The notes under the pieces were generated by a model, which saw nothing but the letters and a program-made list of their open reading frames with translations, searched no databases and was not told the origin of the DNA. A stretch of 64,000 nucleotides of DNA from Legionella taurinensis (GTDB lineage: Bacteria; Pseudomonadota; Gammaproteobacteria; Legionellales; Legionellaceae). The position numbers and the translations under genes are program-made. Numbering within the stretch: position 1 is the stretch's first letter; every line of letters begins with the position of its first letter. This document shows, piece by piece, positions 45,148 to 53,698 of the stretch. The stretch spans positions 2,604,001 to 2,668,000 of the forward strand of contig NZ_UGOZ01000001.1 in the NCBI RefSeq assembly GCF_900452865.1. Direction: 5' to 3'.

Positions 45148-48100
45148 TATTAATACCTTCAATTTTGTCTTCGATTTCATCATAGAAACTTTCCAATGCA
45201 TTGAGCATGTCTTCATCGGCATCCCAGGCGCCGCGATTATTGGCCTCCAGTAAACGAGTAATCATATTTCCCAGGGCTTTGATATTCGCTTTTTCCAGCC
45301 ACTCCCTTTTTTCCTGATTGAGAATAAAATTTTCTGCCATTTCATCAAAAACCCATTTGTCGATATTTTTTTCAATGGCAGCCATGCCTAACACATTGGT
45401 AAATTGATTACCCAACTCAGCCGCTCCCGCATAGCCATTGTTCATCAGGGCGTTATGCCACTGGGGGTTGAGTAATTTGGCACGCACTTCTCTGGCAACC
45501 AACTCCTTGGCCTCATTGATTTTGGTTTTACCGGCATAGGTTTCTGCATAGATCAAATCAATTTTTTTCTCTGAAATCCGTTCAGCCACCATACGCAAAG
45601 CACCGCTGCTCGAAAAGTAAAAGGGAATGTCGGTTAAACCGTATTCGGTGCTATCCATGAGTTGAAACGTATTGTCTACGGTGGCCAGCATTTTTTTGAA
45701 GATTTGCGGACAAGGCTTCCCTTGTTTCACTCCGCCATAACTGAACGAACTGGTTTGAATCAGTGCTTTTTCGAGTTCGTCTTCGTCTTCCCAGGCAGAC
45801 TCCTGAATTAATTGATCAATACCATTCCCATAACGCCCTGGGGGTCTTGAGAAAATACGGGAAGAAGCATCTTCTTCGGAAATACCTGCATTCAAAGCCT
45901 CCAGATAGTGCTTACGGATATAATTTTCGCTGACAGGCTCTTCGAGATGCGATAAATCAATGAATAATGTATCTAATAGATTAACTAAATGAGAAAAGGA
46001 GTCCCTGAATATGGCACTCATATCCACACAGACATCAATACGAGGACGCCCCAATTTTTCCAAAGGAATAGGCTGGTATCGATAAATTTTACCCTGGCCA
46101 TCATAAAGTGGCTCAGCTCCCGTTAAACTTAAAATCGTCGCCAGCGATTCCCCTTCTGTTTTAATCGTATCTAACGCCCATAAGGTGATGGCAATGGTTT
46201 CGGGGTAGTGTTGATCGTGCTTTTGCAGGAAGCGTTGAATCAGTTGTTCGCTTAACTCCTTACCACGCGGAAGAGCGATAGGGTCGGGTAAACGCCAGGG
46301 ATCCGTCCCATAAATATTACGGCCGCTGGGCAAAGCGATTGAACCGCTACGCAAAGGATCTCTACCTGGCGCCGGCGCCACATAACCGCCAGCCAGCACA
46401 TTAACTAATACATCCGCCTCATGATTATTATTCGCGCAATGATACGCGATGCGAAGTCCTTCTTCGACAATGGGAGTTAACTCATCCAAAGGACAAGCGG
46501 TCGCGCTGCCAATTATTTTTTGCCAGGCTTTTTTAACATTGGATTGATTGATGATGGTGGCATCAATCAGCTGACAGGATAATTGCCAGGCTTTCCCTTT
46601 GTCACACCCCAGCTCACGCCGGATTAGTTCCGACAAACCAGGCTTTTCGCCGCCATTGACGTTAAGAATTGAATAACAATACATTTTTATTTCTTCAAGA
46701 CCATAGTTTTTACCAAAAACATGCAGGCCTATACTGATGAGATGCTCTTCTATGTCGTCAATGTAAGCACCAGCCCGTTTCCTGAAGTCAGCGTCTGTTT
46801 CATCGGGCAACTTCTCCAAATCAAAAAAAACGTCCTCCAGCGGCAGATCATGATCAGCCAGTGCCGTCCTCATCTCGTTGATACGCGAATAATCCCCCAC
46901 CCTGACGTAAGGGGGTAACATATGGCTTACAATCACAGAGTTTGCACGGCGCTTGGCAATAATGGCCTCGGATGGATTATTGAGGGGATACAAGTAGATA
47001 TTGGGCAAATCCCCGAGAAGGATATCAGGCCAACAGGAAGAGCTAAGGCCCAGTTGTAACCCGGGCATCCATTCTACCGTACCGTGCATACCCACATGAA
47101 TTAATACATCAGCCCCCCAACATTCCTTAATCCAACGATAAAATAAAACATACTGGTGATGAGGGGTGAACTCTTTATCGAAACAGAATTGCATGGGATC
47201 CCCTGGCACCCCAAGAACAGGCTGGACGCCCACACACAGGTTACCGAACTCTTGAATATTTAAACGAATGGTCTGTCGGTCAACCGGATCAATATTACCG
47301 GGAGGATTCCCCCATTTCGCGTCAATCCGGGCCTGAGTTGCACTATCTAATAATTGACGATACTCCTGGACAGAAGCCTGTTTGGGTGCATTACGCCCTT
47401 CAAATCGACTGATCATCGCCTTGCAAGCCTCTTCCTCCTGGGGGAAGTCGTCTATGCTGTAACCTTCTTCACGCAAGCGTTTAACCATTGAAAGAAGCGA
47501 GAGCGGGATGTTTAGCAAGGCCGCGGTCCCTACTTTTCCCTGTCCGGGGGGAAAATTATAGATCACCAGGGCGATTTTAACTTGCTGCTTCTCTTTCTTT
47601 CTTAAATTAACCCAACCTGACACCTGATTGGCGATTTGATGAATCCTGTTGGGTATACCCTGAATCAGGTTTTGCCGCATTGCCCCGGAGATTAAGGGCA
47701 CTATCGCGCCATCCATTTCGGGTATGTCATACATCAGTATTTTTTGAAAAGAATCAACACCGACACCACAGCAGGCTTTCTTTTTCTCAAAAGCACATTC
47801 CAGACAATCACAGTTTTGGGCCACTAGGGGCGGAACAACCAGATAAGGGATATTCAGCGCGGTTAATAATTCTCCCGATTGGGTTTTATAGAGACCCGGG
47901 GTACCCGCAATGGCAGGTCCCCCGACCAACGAAAATCCCATGGTGTTGACGATGCAATCAATTTTCTTTTGCAATAACCATTTTCTGACCGCAACCTGCG
48001 TTTCAACTCCGGAAGCAAAAATGGGTATCACTAACAAATTTTTTGCCAACAAGCTCTCCGCCACGTCCTTAATAAAAGGCTGGCGCTCTATGGCATATTG

Positions 48101-48868
48101 ACGAAAAACCAATAAAGCAATCGTGGGCTTTGCTGTAGACGAGGCGTTATCGTTTCGCTTAGCGCTTAAATACTCCTCCGGTGAAACGAACAATTCGCCG
48201 GTGAATGGATCAAAACAGCCTATAGATGGAATAATTTTGACCGGTTTGTACGTCACGTCCAAATCAAATATTTCTCGGCCGATAAAGCGTAATAATTGCT
48301 CGCGATTATAGACATCCGGCTGTCCCCAATATAAAACAATGTTGATCCAATGGGTCACATCCTTGTATTTTTTAGGGATAAATGGCAGCAGTCTGGCTGT
48401 GATTTTACTGAGTTTACTGTACACATAAATTACATCTTCCTCGCGGCCGCCCGAAAAAAATTTAAGAACCTTCTTCAATGGACCAGGCATTCCCCCGGAG
48501 GAATTCTTCATACTGTAATTCCCTATCCTGGTCAATTGCATTAATTCGGGTATGCAGGCAAAACAAAATACGCCTTTAGGATTTTTTTGCTTTATTAATT
48601 CGATGAGCCATTCCCCCATAATCCCGTCATTTACCAGATGAATGATGACAAACGAATCCTGGTCTATGGATGATTCAATATCGGGGCATTTGCAGTATGG
48701 ATTACCACAGGGGCTCGGGCATGTGGCTTGCCTTGAGCAATCCGAACCGGAGAACAATTGCACTGGGAGCTTACTGGTACTTTTCTTCAGGTTTGCAACG
48801 GCGTCTCTCCAGATGAGAGTATCACTTTGTTGAACTAAGGATATTATGACAATATTTGCCATCCACAT
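45122..48868 (-). CDS. bchH: Magnesium chelatase porphyrin-binding subunit H
   Basis: The 1248-residue protein is the large catalytic subunit that binds protoporphyrin IX. GGMPGPLKKVLKFFSGGREE near residue 125 is a feature of BchH/ChlH rather than cobaltochelatase CobN. The CobN/BchH core follows, with VLIHVGMHGTVEWMPGLQLG, GRNIYGTDPWRLPDP and GRPRIDVCVDMSAIFRDSF. Two Cys-rich stretches are unusual: C44-C61 (CSRQATCPSPCGNPYCKC) and C353-C367 (CDCLECAFEKKKACC). The second replaces a segment that in BchH relatives I know carries no cysteines. First gene of the minus-strand operon with bchI, bchD and hemL-bchM. Confidence 0.92.
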   Translation of the reverse strand: MWMANIVIISLVQQSDTLIWRDAVANLKKSTSKLPVQLFSGSDCSRQATCPSPCGNPYCKCPDIESSIDQDSFVIIHLVNDGIMGEWLIELIKQKNPKGVFCFACIPELMQLTRIGNYSMKNSSGGMPGPLKKVLKFFSGGREEDVIYVYSKLSKITARLLPFIPKKYKDVTHWINIVLYWGQPDVYNREQLLRFIGREIFDLDVTYKPVKIIPSIGCFDPFTGELFVSPEEYLSAKRNDNASSTAKPTIALLVFRQYAIERQPFIKDVAESLLAKNLLVIPIFASGVETQVAVRKWLLQKKIDCIVNTMGFSLVGGPAIAGTPGLYKTQSGELLTALNIPYLVVPPLVAQNCDCLECAFEKKKACCGVGVDSFQKILMYDIPEMDGAIVPLISGAMRQNLIQGIPNRIHQIANQVSGWVNLRKKEKQQVKIALVIYNFPPGQGKVGTAALLNIPLSLLSMVKRLREEGYSIDDFPQEEEACKAMISRFEGRNAPKQASVQEYRQLLDSATQARIDAKWGNPPGNIDPVDRQTIRLNIQEFGNLCVGVQPVLGVPGDPMQFCFDKEFTPHHQYVLFYRWIKECWGADVLIHVGMHGTVEWMPGLQLGLSSSCWPDILLGDLPNIYLYPLNNPSEAIIAKRRANSVIVSHMLPPYVRVGDYSRINEMRTALADHDLPLEDVFFDLEKLPDETDADFRKRAGAYIDDIEEHLISIGLHVFGKNYGLEEIKMYCYSILNVNGGEKPGLSELIRRELGCDKGKAWQLSCQLIDATIINQSNVKKAWQKIIGSATACPLDELTPIVEEGLRIAYHCANNNHEADVLVNVLAGGYVAPAPGRDPLRSGSIALPSGRNIYGTDPWRLPDPIALPRGKELSEQLIQRFLQKHDQHYPETIAITLWALDTIKTEGESLATILSLTGAEPLYDGQGKIYRYQPIPLEKLGRPRIDVCVDMSAIFRDSFSHLVNLLDTLFIDLSHLEEPVSENYIRKHYLEALNAGISEEDASSRIFSRPPGRYGNGIDQLIQESAWEDEDELEKALIQTSSFSYGGVKQGKPCPQIFKKMLATVDNTFQLMDSTEYGLTDIPFYFSSSGALRMVAERISEKKIDLIYAETYAGKTKINEAKELVAREVRAKLLNPQWHNALMNNGYAGAAELGNQFTNVLGMAAIEKNIDKWVFDEMAENFILNQEKREWLEKANIKALGNMITRLLEANNRGAWDADEDMLNALESFYDEIEDKIEGINNGNNTESK

Positions 48869-49005
48869 AACCCCGTTGATTATCGTTATCAGTAAGAACA
48901 GTACGTCGCTAGCAATTAATTGTCGTTTACACGATTAGTTTAAATATAGGAGACGAAAGGCAATTCCTCAATTAAATGGTTGATAGGCATCGATTCATTG
49001 CTCAA

Positions 49006-49024
49006 CATGTCAACCGTTTACATG
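49006..49024. promoter_or_regulatory. Palindrome upstream of bchH, candidate operator
   Basis: CATGT and ACATG are separated by 9 bases (CAACCGTTT), a symmetric site 138 bases from the bchH start codon. The spacing differs from the PpsR/CrtJ consensus TGT-N12-ACA. It could bind a dimeric regulator. Confidence 0.35.
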
Positions 49025-49165
49025 AATCGCATTGAGTGACTTTTTGATATGAAAAGTGGTCATATTGACAGCCATGACGCATTGGCATGGTCGTTGCATG
49101 CTCAATGGCGTTATTTGTAACACTTGAGCCTGCGTTTTGTGTCCAGGGGCTTAGAAATGAATGAA

Positions 49166-49205
49166 AACCCGGGATACGGGCGAAGCCCTCCTCCCAAGCG
49201 ACTTG
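49166..49205. repeat. Dispersed intergenic repeat, copy near FAA gene
   Basis: The sequence AACCCGGGATACGGGCGAAG continues with a CCTCCTCCCAAGCGACTTGC block. It is related to the copy at 50378-50415. Similar short 'CCCGGG' intergenic repeats are, to my recollection, common in Legionella genomes. Confidence 0.45.
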
Positions 49206-49841
49206 CTACCTCCATTTTACGGTGTAGGAATAATTCTTCCAGCGTAATTCAGCGGTGGTGCGTTCTGATATGGAGGTCACTCCTGCAGGGGTGCCCGTAT
49301 AAATGACATCACCTGCTTTCAAGGGAAAAAATTGGCTGATATAAACTAATAAATCGTCTGGATGCATCATCATGTCTGCCCCTTTTGCGCATTGCCGGAG
49401 GGTTCCATCCAGGCGTAATTGGAATTCTGCACTCATGTAGTCATTAAAGTGTTGATAGGGAATCCAGGGACCAATAATAGCCGCATCCTTAAACACTTTT
49501 GATGTAGTCCATGGATGCCCTTGTTTCTTAAGCAGCGTTTGACGGCCACGTAGAGTCATTTCAAGACCAAGAGTGACATCCGCAATAGCGTTTCTCGCTT
49601 CTTCAATTGTCATTTTATAGCCATCATGAGCGAGACGAAGCGCAATTTCGCATTCTGGTTGCACCTCCGTGTCCTCATGGGGGAAATCAACCTGGATTTG
49701 CTCTCCCCACCCAGAGACTTGCCTAAGCACACTCGGCGGCTTTAAGAAAATGACCGGCTTTTCTGGTACTTCATCCCCCAGCTCTTTGGCATGGGCAAGA
49801 TAATTTTTTCCTACACAGATTATTTTATCAAAAGACATCAT
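49206..49841 (-). CDS. Fumarylacetoacetate hydrolase (FAH) family protein
   Basis: The 211-residue single-domain FAH protein resembles YcgM-type acylpyruvases or oxaloacetate decarboxylases. ICVGKNYLAHAKELG near residue 8 and PVIFLKPPSVL near 28 are N-terminal signatures, QPECEIALRL near 57 supplies acidic metal ligands, and AGDVIYTGTPAGVTSI near 185 is the C-terminal catalytic loop. A cytoplasmic Mg2+/Mn2+ hydrolase acting on small acylpyruvates is likely; the substrate is not fixed by sequence. It is monocistronic and unrelated in function to the nearby Mg-chelatase operon. Confidence 0.88.
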   Translation of the reverse strand: MMSFDKIICVGKNYLAHAKELGDEVPEKPVIFLKPPSVLRQVSGWGEQIQVDFPHEDTEVQPECEIALRLAHDGYKMTIEEARNAIADVTLGLEMTLRGRQTLLKKQGHPWTTSKVFKDAAIIGPWIPYQHFNDYMSAEFQLRLDGTLRQCAKGADMMMHPDDLLVYISQFFPLKAGDVIYTGTPAGVTSISERTTAELRWKNYSYTVKWR

Positions 49842-49965
49842 TTATCCCTTACTGTGAAAACTTGAAGAAAGCCATTTAGCCGTGGCTTGATTTACTTTAT
49901 TGACCCAATTCAGTAAATTAATCAGGTCATGATTTAATTCCACACCATTATGCCAGGGAGGGTAT

Positions 49966-50349
49966 ATGAAATTAAAGGCGGCTCTATTCGTAGCTTTGTT
50001 TTTGGCTTGTCATTTGGCCTCTGCTCAAATAATGCGAATTGAGGACACTCTGAATCCATCCCCCAGTGCCTGGGAAATCACATTGGAAAAAGGAAGCCTG
50101 ACCTTAGTTAATGGTACAAAAAGCAATCTCCTGATTCATGTTCAAATTAACCAGGGGGTGATTGGTCTCATTAGTAAAGACAATGCCATTTCAAACTGCC
50201 TGGTTGATCTCAATGCTGAATCTCACGCTGAAATCGGTTTATGTGAACTTGAGCCGAATGCGGCATTGGAATTTGATTTGGATTTTGTCTGGGCCAGCTC
50301 GCATTACCCCAAACCGGCAACCGGTTCTTACACCGTGCAACGAAGTTAG
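49966..50349 (+). CDS. Small secreted protein of unknown function
   Basis: This 127-residue product starts with a clear signal peptide (MKLKAALFVALFLACHLASA, cleavage after SAQ or ASA). The mature part is beta-rich, without obvious metal sites; two cysteines (in NCLVDL and GLCELEP) could form a disulfide. No family is recognised. GGGAGG about 7 bases upstream of the ATG supports the start. Likely periplasmic or secreted. Confidence 0.7.
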   Translation: MKLKAALFVALFLACHLASAQIMRIEDTLNPSPSAWEITLEKGSLTLVNGTKSNLLIHVQINQGVIGLISKDNAISNCLVDLNAESHAEIGLCELEPNAALEFDLDFVWASSHYPKPATGSYTVQRS

Positions 50350-50377
50350 CCAATAACCATGTAGTCTGGAATAAGAT

Positions 50378-50415
50378 AACCCGGGATTCGGGCGGCGTCT
50401 TCTTCCAGGCTACTA
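50378..50415. repeat. Dispersed intergenic repeat, copy near copper ATPase gene
   Basis: The sequence AACCCGGGATTCGGGCGGCG and a following CTTCTTCCAGGCTACT block parallel the copy at 49166-49205. A weaker third match is near 39373-39400 (CCCTACTCCCAAGCTACG). Confidence 0.45.
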
Positions 50416-50457
50416 CTGATTAAAATGGTTGAATAGTATTCACCATAACCCGCCGAT

Positions 50458-52671
50458 TTATAATTTAATTCGTCGCAATCGCAGCGCATTACCAATCACC
50501 GAGACAGAGGAGAGGGCCATGGCGGCTGCGGCAATCATTGGACTTAAAAGCAGGCCAGTGAAAGGATAGAGGATACCGGCGGCCAGCGGCACACCCAACA
50601 GGTTATAAATAAAAGCAAAGAACAAATTTTGCCGGATATTACGCATCGTCCCTTCTGATAAACGACGCGCCTTCGCAATACCCCGCAAATCACCTCGTAA
50701 TAAGGTAATGCCCGCACTCTCGATGGCCACGTCCGTACCGGTTCCCATGGCGATACCGATATCGGCTTTTGCAAGCGCTGGAGCATCATTTACCCCATCC
50801 CCTGCCATGGCAACCACGAGGCCTCGGGCTTTCAACTCACCCACGATGCGACTCTTCTCGTCAGGCATAATTTCCGCCACCACTTTTTTTATGCCCAGCT
50901 TAGCGGCGACCGCCTCGGCCGTTTTTTTGCTGTCCCCGGTGAGCATGACAATGTCGATGCCGCTTTGTTGAAGGTCGCGGATAGCCTCAGGAGTACTCGA
51001 TTTAATGGGGTCTTCCACCACCAGAAGCGCCACCGTGCGATTATCCACCGCCATGAACATCACCGAAGCGCCCTGCGCACGCAATTCATCCGCTTTTTCA
51101 AACAAAAAAGCATTATCACTCCCATGTTCCTGCATTAATTTCACATTCCCTATGGCCACACGGTGATTATCCACCTGACCGGTAACGCCTTTGCCAGTAG
51201 GGGCCTCAAAGCCTTCCACCGTTGCAAGGGACAACCGCTTGTCTTTGGCGGCCTGCACAATGGCATTGGCCAGTGGATGTTCACTTTGGTGTTCAAGAGC
51301 GGCTGCCAATGCCAATGCCTCCGCCTCTTCAAACCCGCCGTCGGTCACAATGCGCGTTAGTTCCGGGCGTCCTTCGGTCAGCGTCCCTGTTTTATCAAGC
51401 ACCAGCGTATTGACCTTTTCCATGCGTTCCAGGCTTTCGGCATTTTTAATCAATATGCCGCTCTGCGCCCCTTTGCCAACCCCCACCATAATGGACATTG
51501 GCGTTGCCAGGCCCAGAGCACAGGGACAGGCAATGATGAGTACGGATACAGCGGCAATTAAACCATAGCCAAGAGCGGGTGGTGGACCAATCAGAGCCCA
51601 CAGAATAAAGGACAGCGCCGCACTCAGAATCACGACCGGAACAAACCATCCTGAGACCGTATCGGCCAATCGTTGAATGGGCGCACGGCTTCGTTGCGCA
51701 TCACTCACCATCTGCACGATGCGCGCCAGCATGGTATCGCTGCCCACGTGCCGTGCTTCCATGACAAAACTGCCGGTCTGATTGATTGTCGCACCAATGA
51801 CTTTTGCTCCAGCCTCCTTAACAACGGGGATGGGTTCGCCGGTGACCATGGATTCATCCACAACGCTTCGTCCTTTAAGCACCTCCCCGTCCACGGGTAT
51901 TTTTTCACCCGGACGAACACGAAGCCTGTCGCCGATTTTTACCTGATAGAGCGTCACTTCATCTTCACCGCCATTATCGTCCAACCGGTGTGCACTTTCA
52001 GGCGCCAGTTTCAATAAGGCGCGGATGGCGCTCCCCGTGCGCTCGCGTGCTTTTAATTCCAGAACCTGCCCCAACAGGACAAGTGTTGTAATGACTGCGG
52101 CTGCCTCAAAATAGACCGCGACTACCCCTCCATGGCCTCGAAACGCAGGGGGGAATACTTGAGGCCAAAAGGTGGCCGCCACGCTGTAAACCCAGGCCAC
52201 CCCAATGCCCATGCTGATGAGAGTAAACATGTTCAGTTGCCGAGTTTGCAACGACGCCCAACCCCGTTCAAAAAAAGGCCATCCTCCCCACACCACCACG
52301 GGTGTAGCCAGCAGCAATTGAATCCAGTTGGACGCTGCGGCAGGGATGAGCGACGTCACCCCATGGCCAACCATTGCCAACAGCACAACAGGCAACGTAA
52401 GAAGGGCTGCAATCCAAAATCGACGCGTCATGTCCAGGTACTCGGGATTGACCTCGTTGACAGTGACCGTTTCCGCCTCTAATGCCATACCACAAATAGG
52501 GCAAATACCAGGACTGGACTGGCGGATTTCCGGATGCATGGGGCAAGTGTAGATGGCTGCTCCTCCTGTTTGAGTGACAGCGTCATGCGCCTTGTTTGTT
52601 CTTTGTTCCTGCTGACAACACGTGTGCGCTTTGCCCTCAGCGGCATGTTCCTGGTGATGATCCTGTGTCAT
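50458..52671 (-). CDS. copA: Copper-translocating P1B-type ATPase
   Basis: The 737-residue inner-membrane pump begins with a His/Cys-rich tail and a heavy-metal-binding domain ([20 protein letters not shown] near residue 41). It has about eight membrane helices, the transport motif [13 protein letters not shown] (CPC, typical of Cu+ pumps), [13 protein letters not shown] with the phosphorylated Asp, and [20 protein letters not shown] in the hinge. It exports copper from the cytoplasm. The ATG overlaps the end of the PRPP synthase gene by 4 bases, so it is the last gene of the six-gene minus-strand run. Confidence 0.94.
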   Translation of the reverse strand: MTQDHHQEHAAEGKAHTCCQQEQRTNKAHDAVTQTGGAAIYTCPMHPEIRQSSPGICPICGMALEAETVTVNEVNPEYLDMTRRFWIAALLTLPVVLLAMVGHGVTSLIPAAASNWIQLLLATPVVVWGGWPFFERGWASLQTRQLNMFTLISMGIGVAWVYSVAATFWPQVFPPAFRGHGGVVAVYFEAAAVITTLVLLGQVLELKARERTGSAIRALLKLAPESAHRLDDNGGEDEVTLYQVKIGDRLRVRPGEKIPVDGEVLKGRSVVDESMVTGEPIPVVKEAGAKVIGATINQTGSFVMEARHVGSDTMLARIVQMVSDAQRSRAPIQRLADTVSGWFVPVVILSAALSFILWALIGPPPALGYGLIAAVSVLIIACPCALGLATPMSIMVGVGKGAQSGILIKNAESLERMEKVNTLVLDKTGTLTEGRPELTRIVTDGGFEEAEALALAAALEHQSEHPLANAIVQAAKDKRLSLATVEGFEAPTGKGVTGQVDNHRVAIGNVKLMQEHGSDNAFLFEKADELRAQGASVMFMAVDNRTVALLVVEDPIKSSTPEAIRDLQQSGIDIVMLTGDSKKTAEAVAAKLGIKKVVAEIMPDEKSRIVGELKARGLVVAMAGDGVNDAPALAKADIGIAMGTGTDVAIESAGITLLRGDLRGIAKARRLSEGTMRNIRQNLFFAFIYNLLGVPLAAGILYPFTGLLLSPMIAAAAMALSSVSVIGNALRLRRIKL

Positions 52672-53591
52672 TGCCCGTCCCCCCGTTTATTTTTCAATGC
52701 CTTGACTAATTTGTTTTTTACCAAGGCATCCACAATCAAATCACTGACATCAATCGCATTTGTTGCATGGCTAATTGTATTGCAGGTGACCACGTGAGTA
52801 TTCTTCATTCCTGCTAACATAGAATACGCATTTTCTGCAAAAAGGGCATGCACCCCTATGCATGTCACTGACTTCACGCCTGCGTCCTGTAAATACTTCA
52901 CGGCCTCTATCATGGTTGCTGCCGTAGAGATAATGTCGTCCACTACTATGGGATGAAAGGATTCAAGCCCCGGGATAGTTGGCCCTGTAATAGCCACGTC
53001 ATTGTCACCACGCCTGCTTTTTTCCAAAATCAGGTAAGGGAAATGCCCCTTTTCTGCGATGTCAGCAACCCATTGTTGGCTTTCCATGTCTGGCCCAATG
53101 ATAATTGGCTTAGTCACATGCTTTTTTATCCATGCGGCTATGGGCGCTGCGGCGTGTAGCGTAAAGGCTGGGATATCATAGAGTTCATCCAGGGATGAGT
53201 AGCGATGCAAATGGGGATCGATGGTCATGATCCAGTCAAATGATTGGGATAACCATTCAGCAAAATAGCGCGAGGTTACTCCCTCACCCTCCTGAAAACG
53301 CTTGTCTTGACGTAAATAGGGAAGGTATGGCGCAACCAATCCGATTTGTTTTGCCCCTAATTCCTTAGCCGTTTTGGCAAAAAACAATAACGACACTATT
53401 TTTTCATCAGGCTGGTTTAGGCTGTCGACCACAATCAGCTCCCGGTTGTTAATCCTTGAATTAATTTTCACGTACCATTCGCTATCCGGGAAACGATGTA
53501 ACATGACATCTCCCACCTCGAGTTGAAGCGCGGCCGTTAATCGCTTACTGATTGCTGAAGCGTTAAATAAGGAAAATAACATGGGTTTCAA
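52668..53591 (-). CDS. Ribose-phosphate pyrophosphokinase (PRPP synthase) homologue
   Basis: This 307-residue protein, from a TTG with GGGAG 8 bases upstream, has the PRPP synthase fold. [20 protein letters not shown] near residue 91 is the ATP-binding flexible loop. [12 protein letters not shown] near 122 is the divalent-cation site and [20 protein letters not shown] near 212 is the PRPP-binding loop (VDD, with ST instead of the usual DT). It is shorter than typical Prs and probably a second, specialised copy. Overlap with copA and neighbours MBL, ADH and AMP phosphorylase suggest a nucleotide salvage or stress role. Confidence 0.9.
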   Translation of the reverse strand: MKPMLFSLFNASAISKRLTAALQLEVGDVMLHRFPDSEWYVKINSRINNRELIVVDSLNQPDEKIVSLLFFAKTAKELGAKQIGLVAPYLPYLRQDKRFQEGEGVTSRYFAEWLSQSFDWIMTIDPHLHRYSSLDELYDIPAFTLHAAAPIAAWIKKHVTKPIIIGPDMESQQWVADIAEKGHFPYLILEKSRRGDNDVAITGPTIPGLESFHPIVVDDIISTAATMIEAVKYLQDAGVKSVTCIGVHALFAENAYSMLAGMKNTHVVTCNTISHATNAIDVSDLIVDALVKNKLVKALKNKRGDGQ

Positions 53592-53698
53592 AGCGTCTCT
53601 CCCAGGGTCAGAATGCTACGCCCGATTTGCTGACCGAGTTTACGGTTATTGATCTTCTTGTTTTCAAAGCATAGCGCTCTGAAAATGACTGCTACAGT

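Larger units (their letters stand above)
48869..49205. promoter_or_regulatory. Upstream region of the Mg-chelatase operon
   Basis: This 337-bp region contains no credible gene. It separates bchH from the FAA-family gene downstream and must hold the operon promoter. It is AT-rich from 48895 to 49060. A 19-bp palindrome lies inside it (annotated separately), and its distal end carries a copy of a dispersed repeat. Confidence 0.5.

Noticed and set aside
44086-45222. Longer bchI start at 45222
   Set aside because: The extra 25 codons lie inside bchH and do not resemble BchI; the ATG at 45147 gives the normal N-terminus and length.
45122-48868. Cobaltochelatase CobN instead of BchH
   Set aside because: The GGMPGPLKKVLKFFSGGREE block and the adjacent BchM-type methyltransferase favour magnesium chelatase; no other cobalamin genes are nearby.
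48869-49205. PpsR/CrtJ-type site (TGT-N12-ACA) ahead of bchH
   Set aside because: I checked the TGT triplets in the region and none is followed by ACA at the required spacing; only a 9-base-spaced dyad is present.
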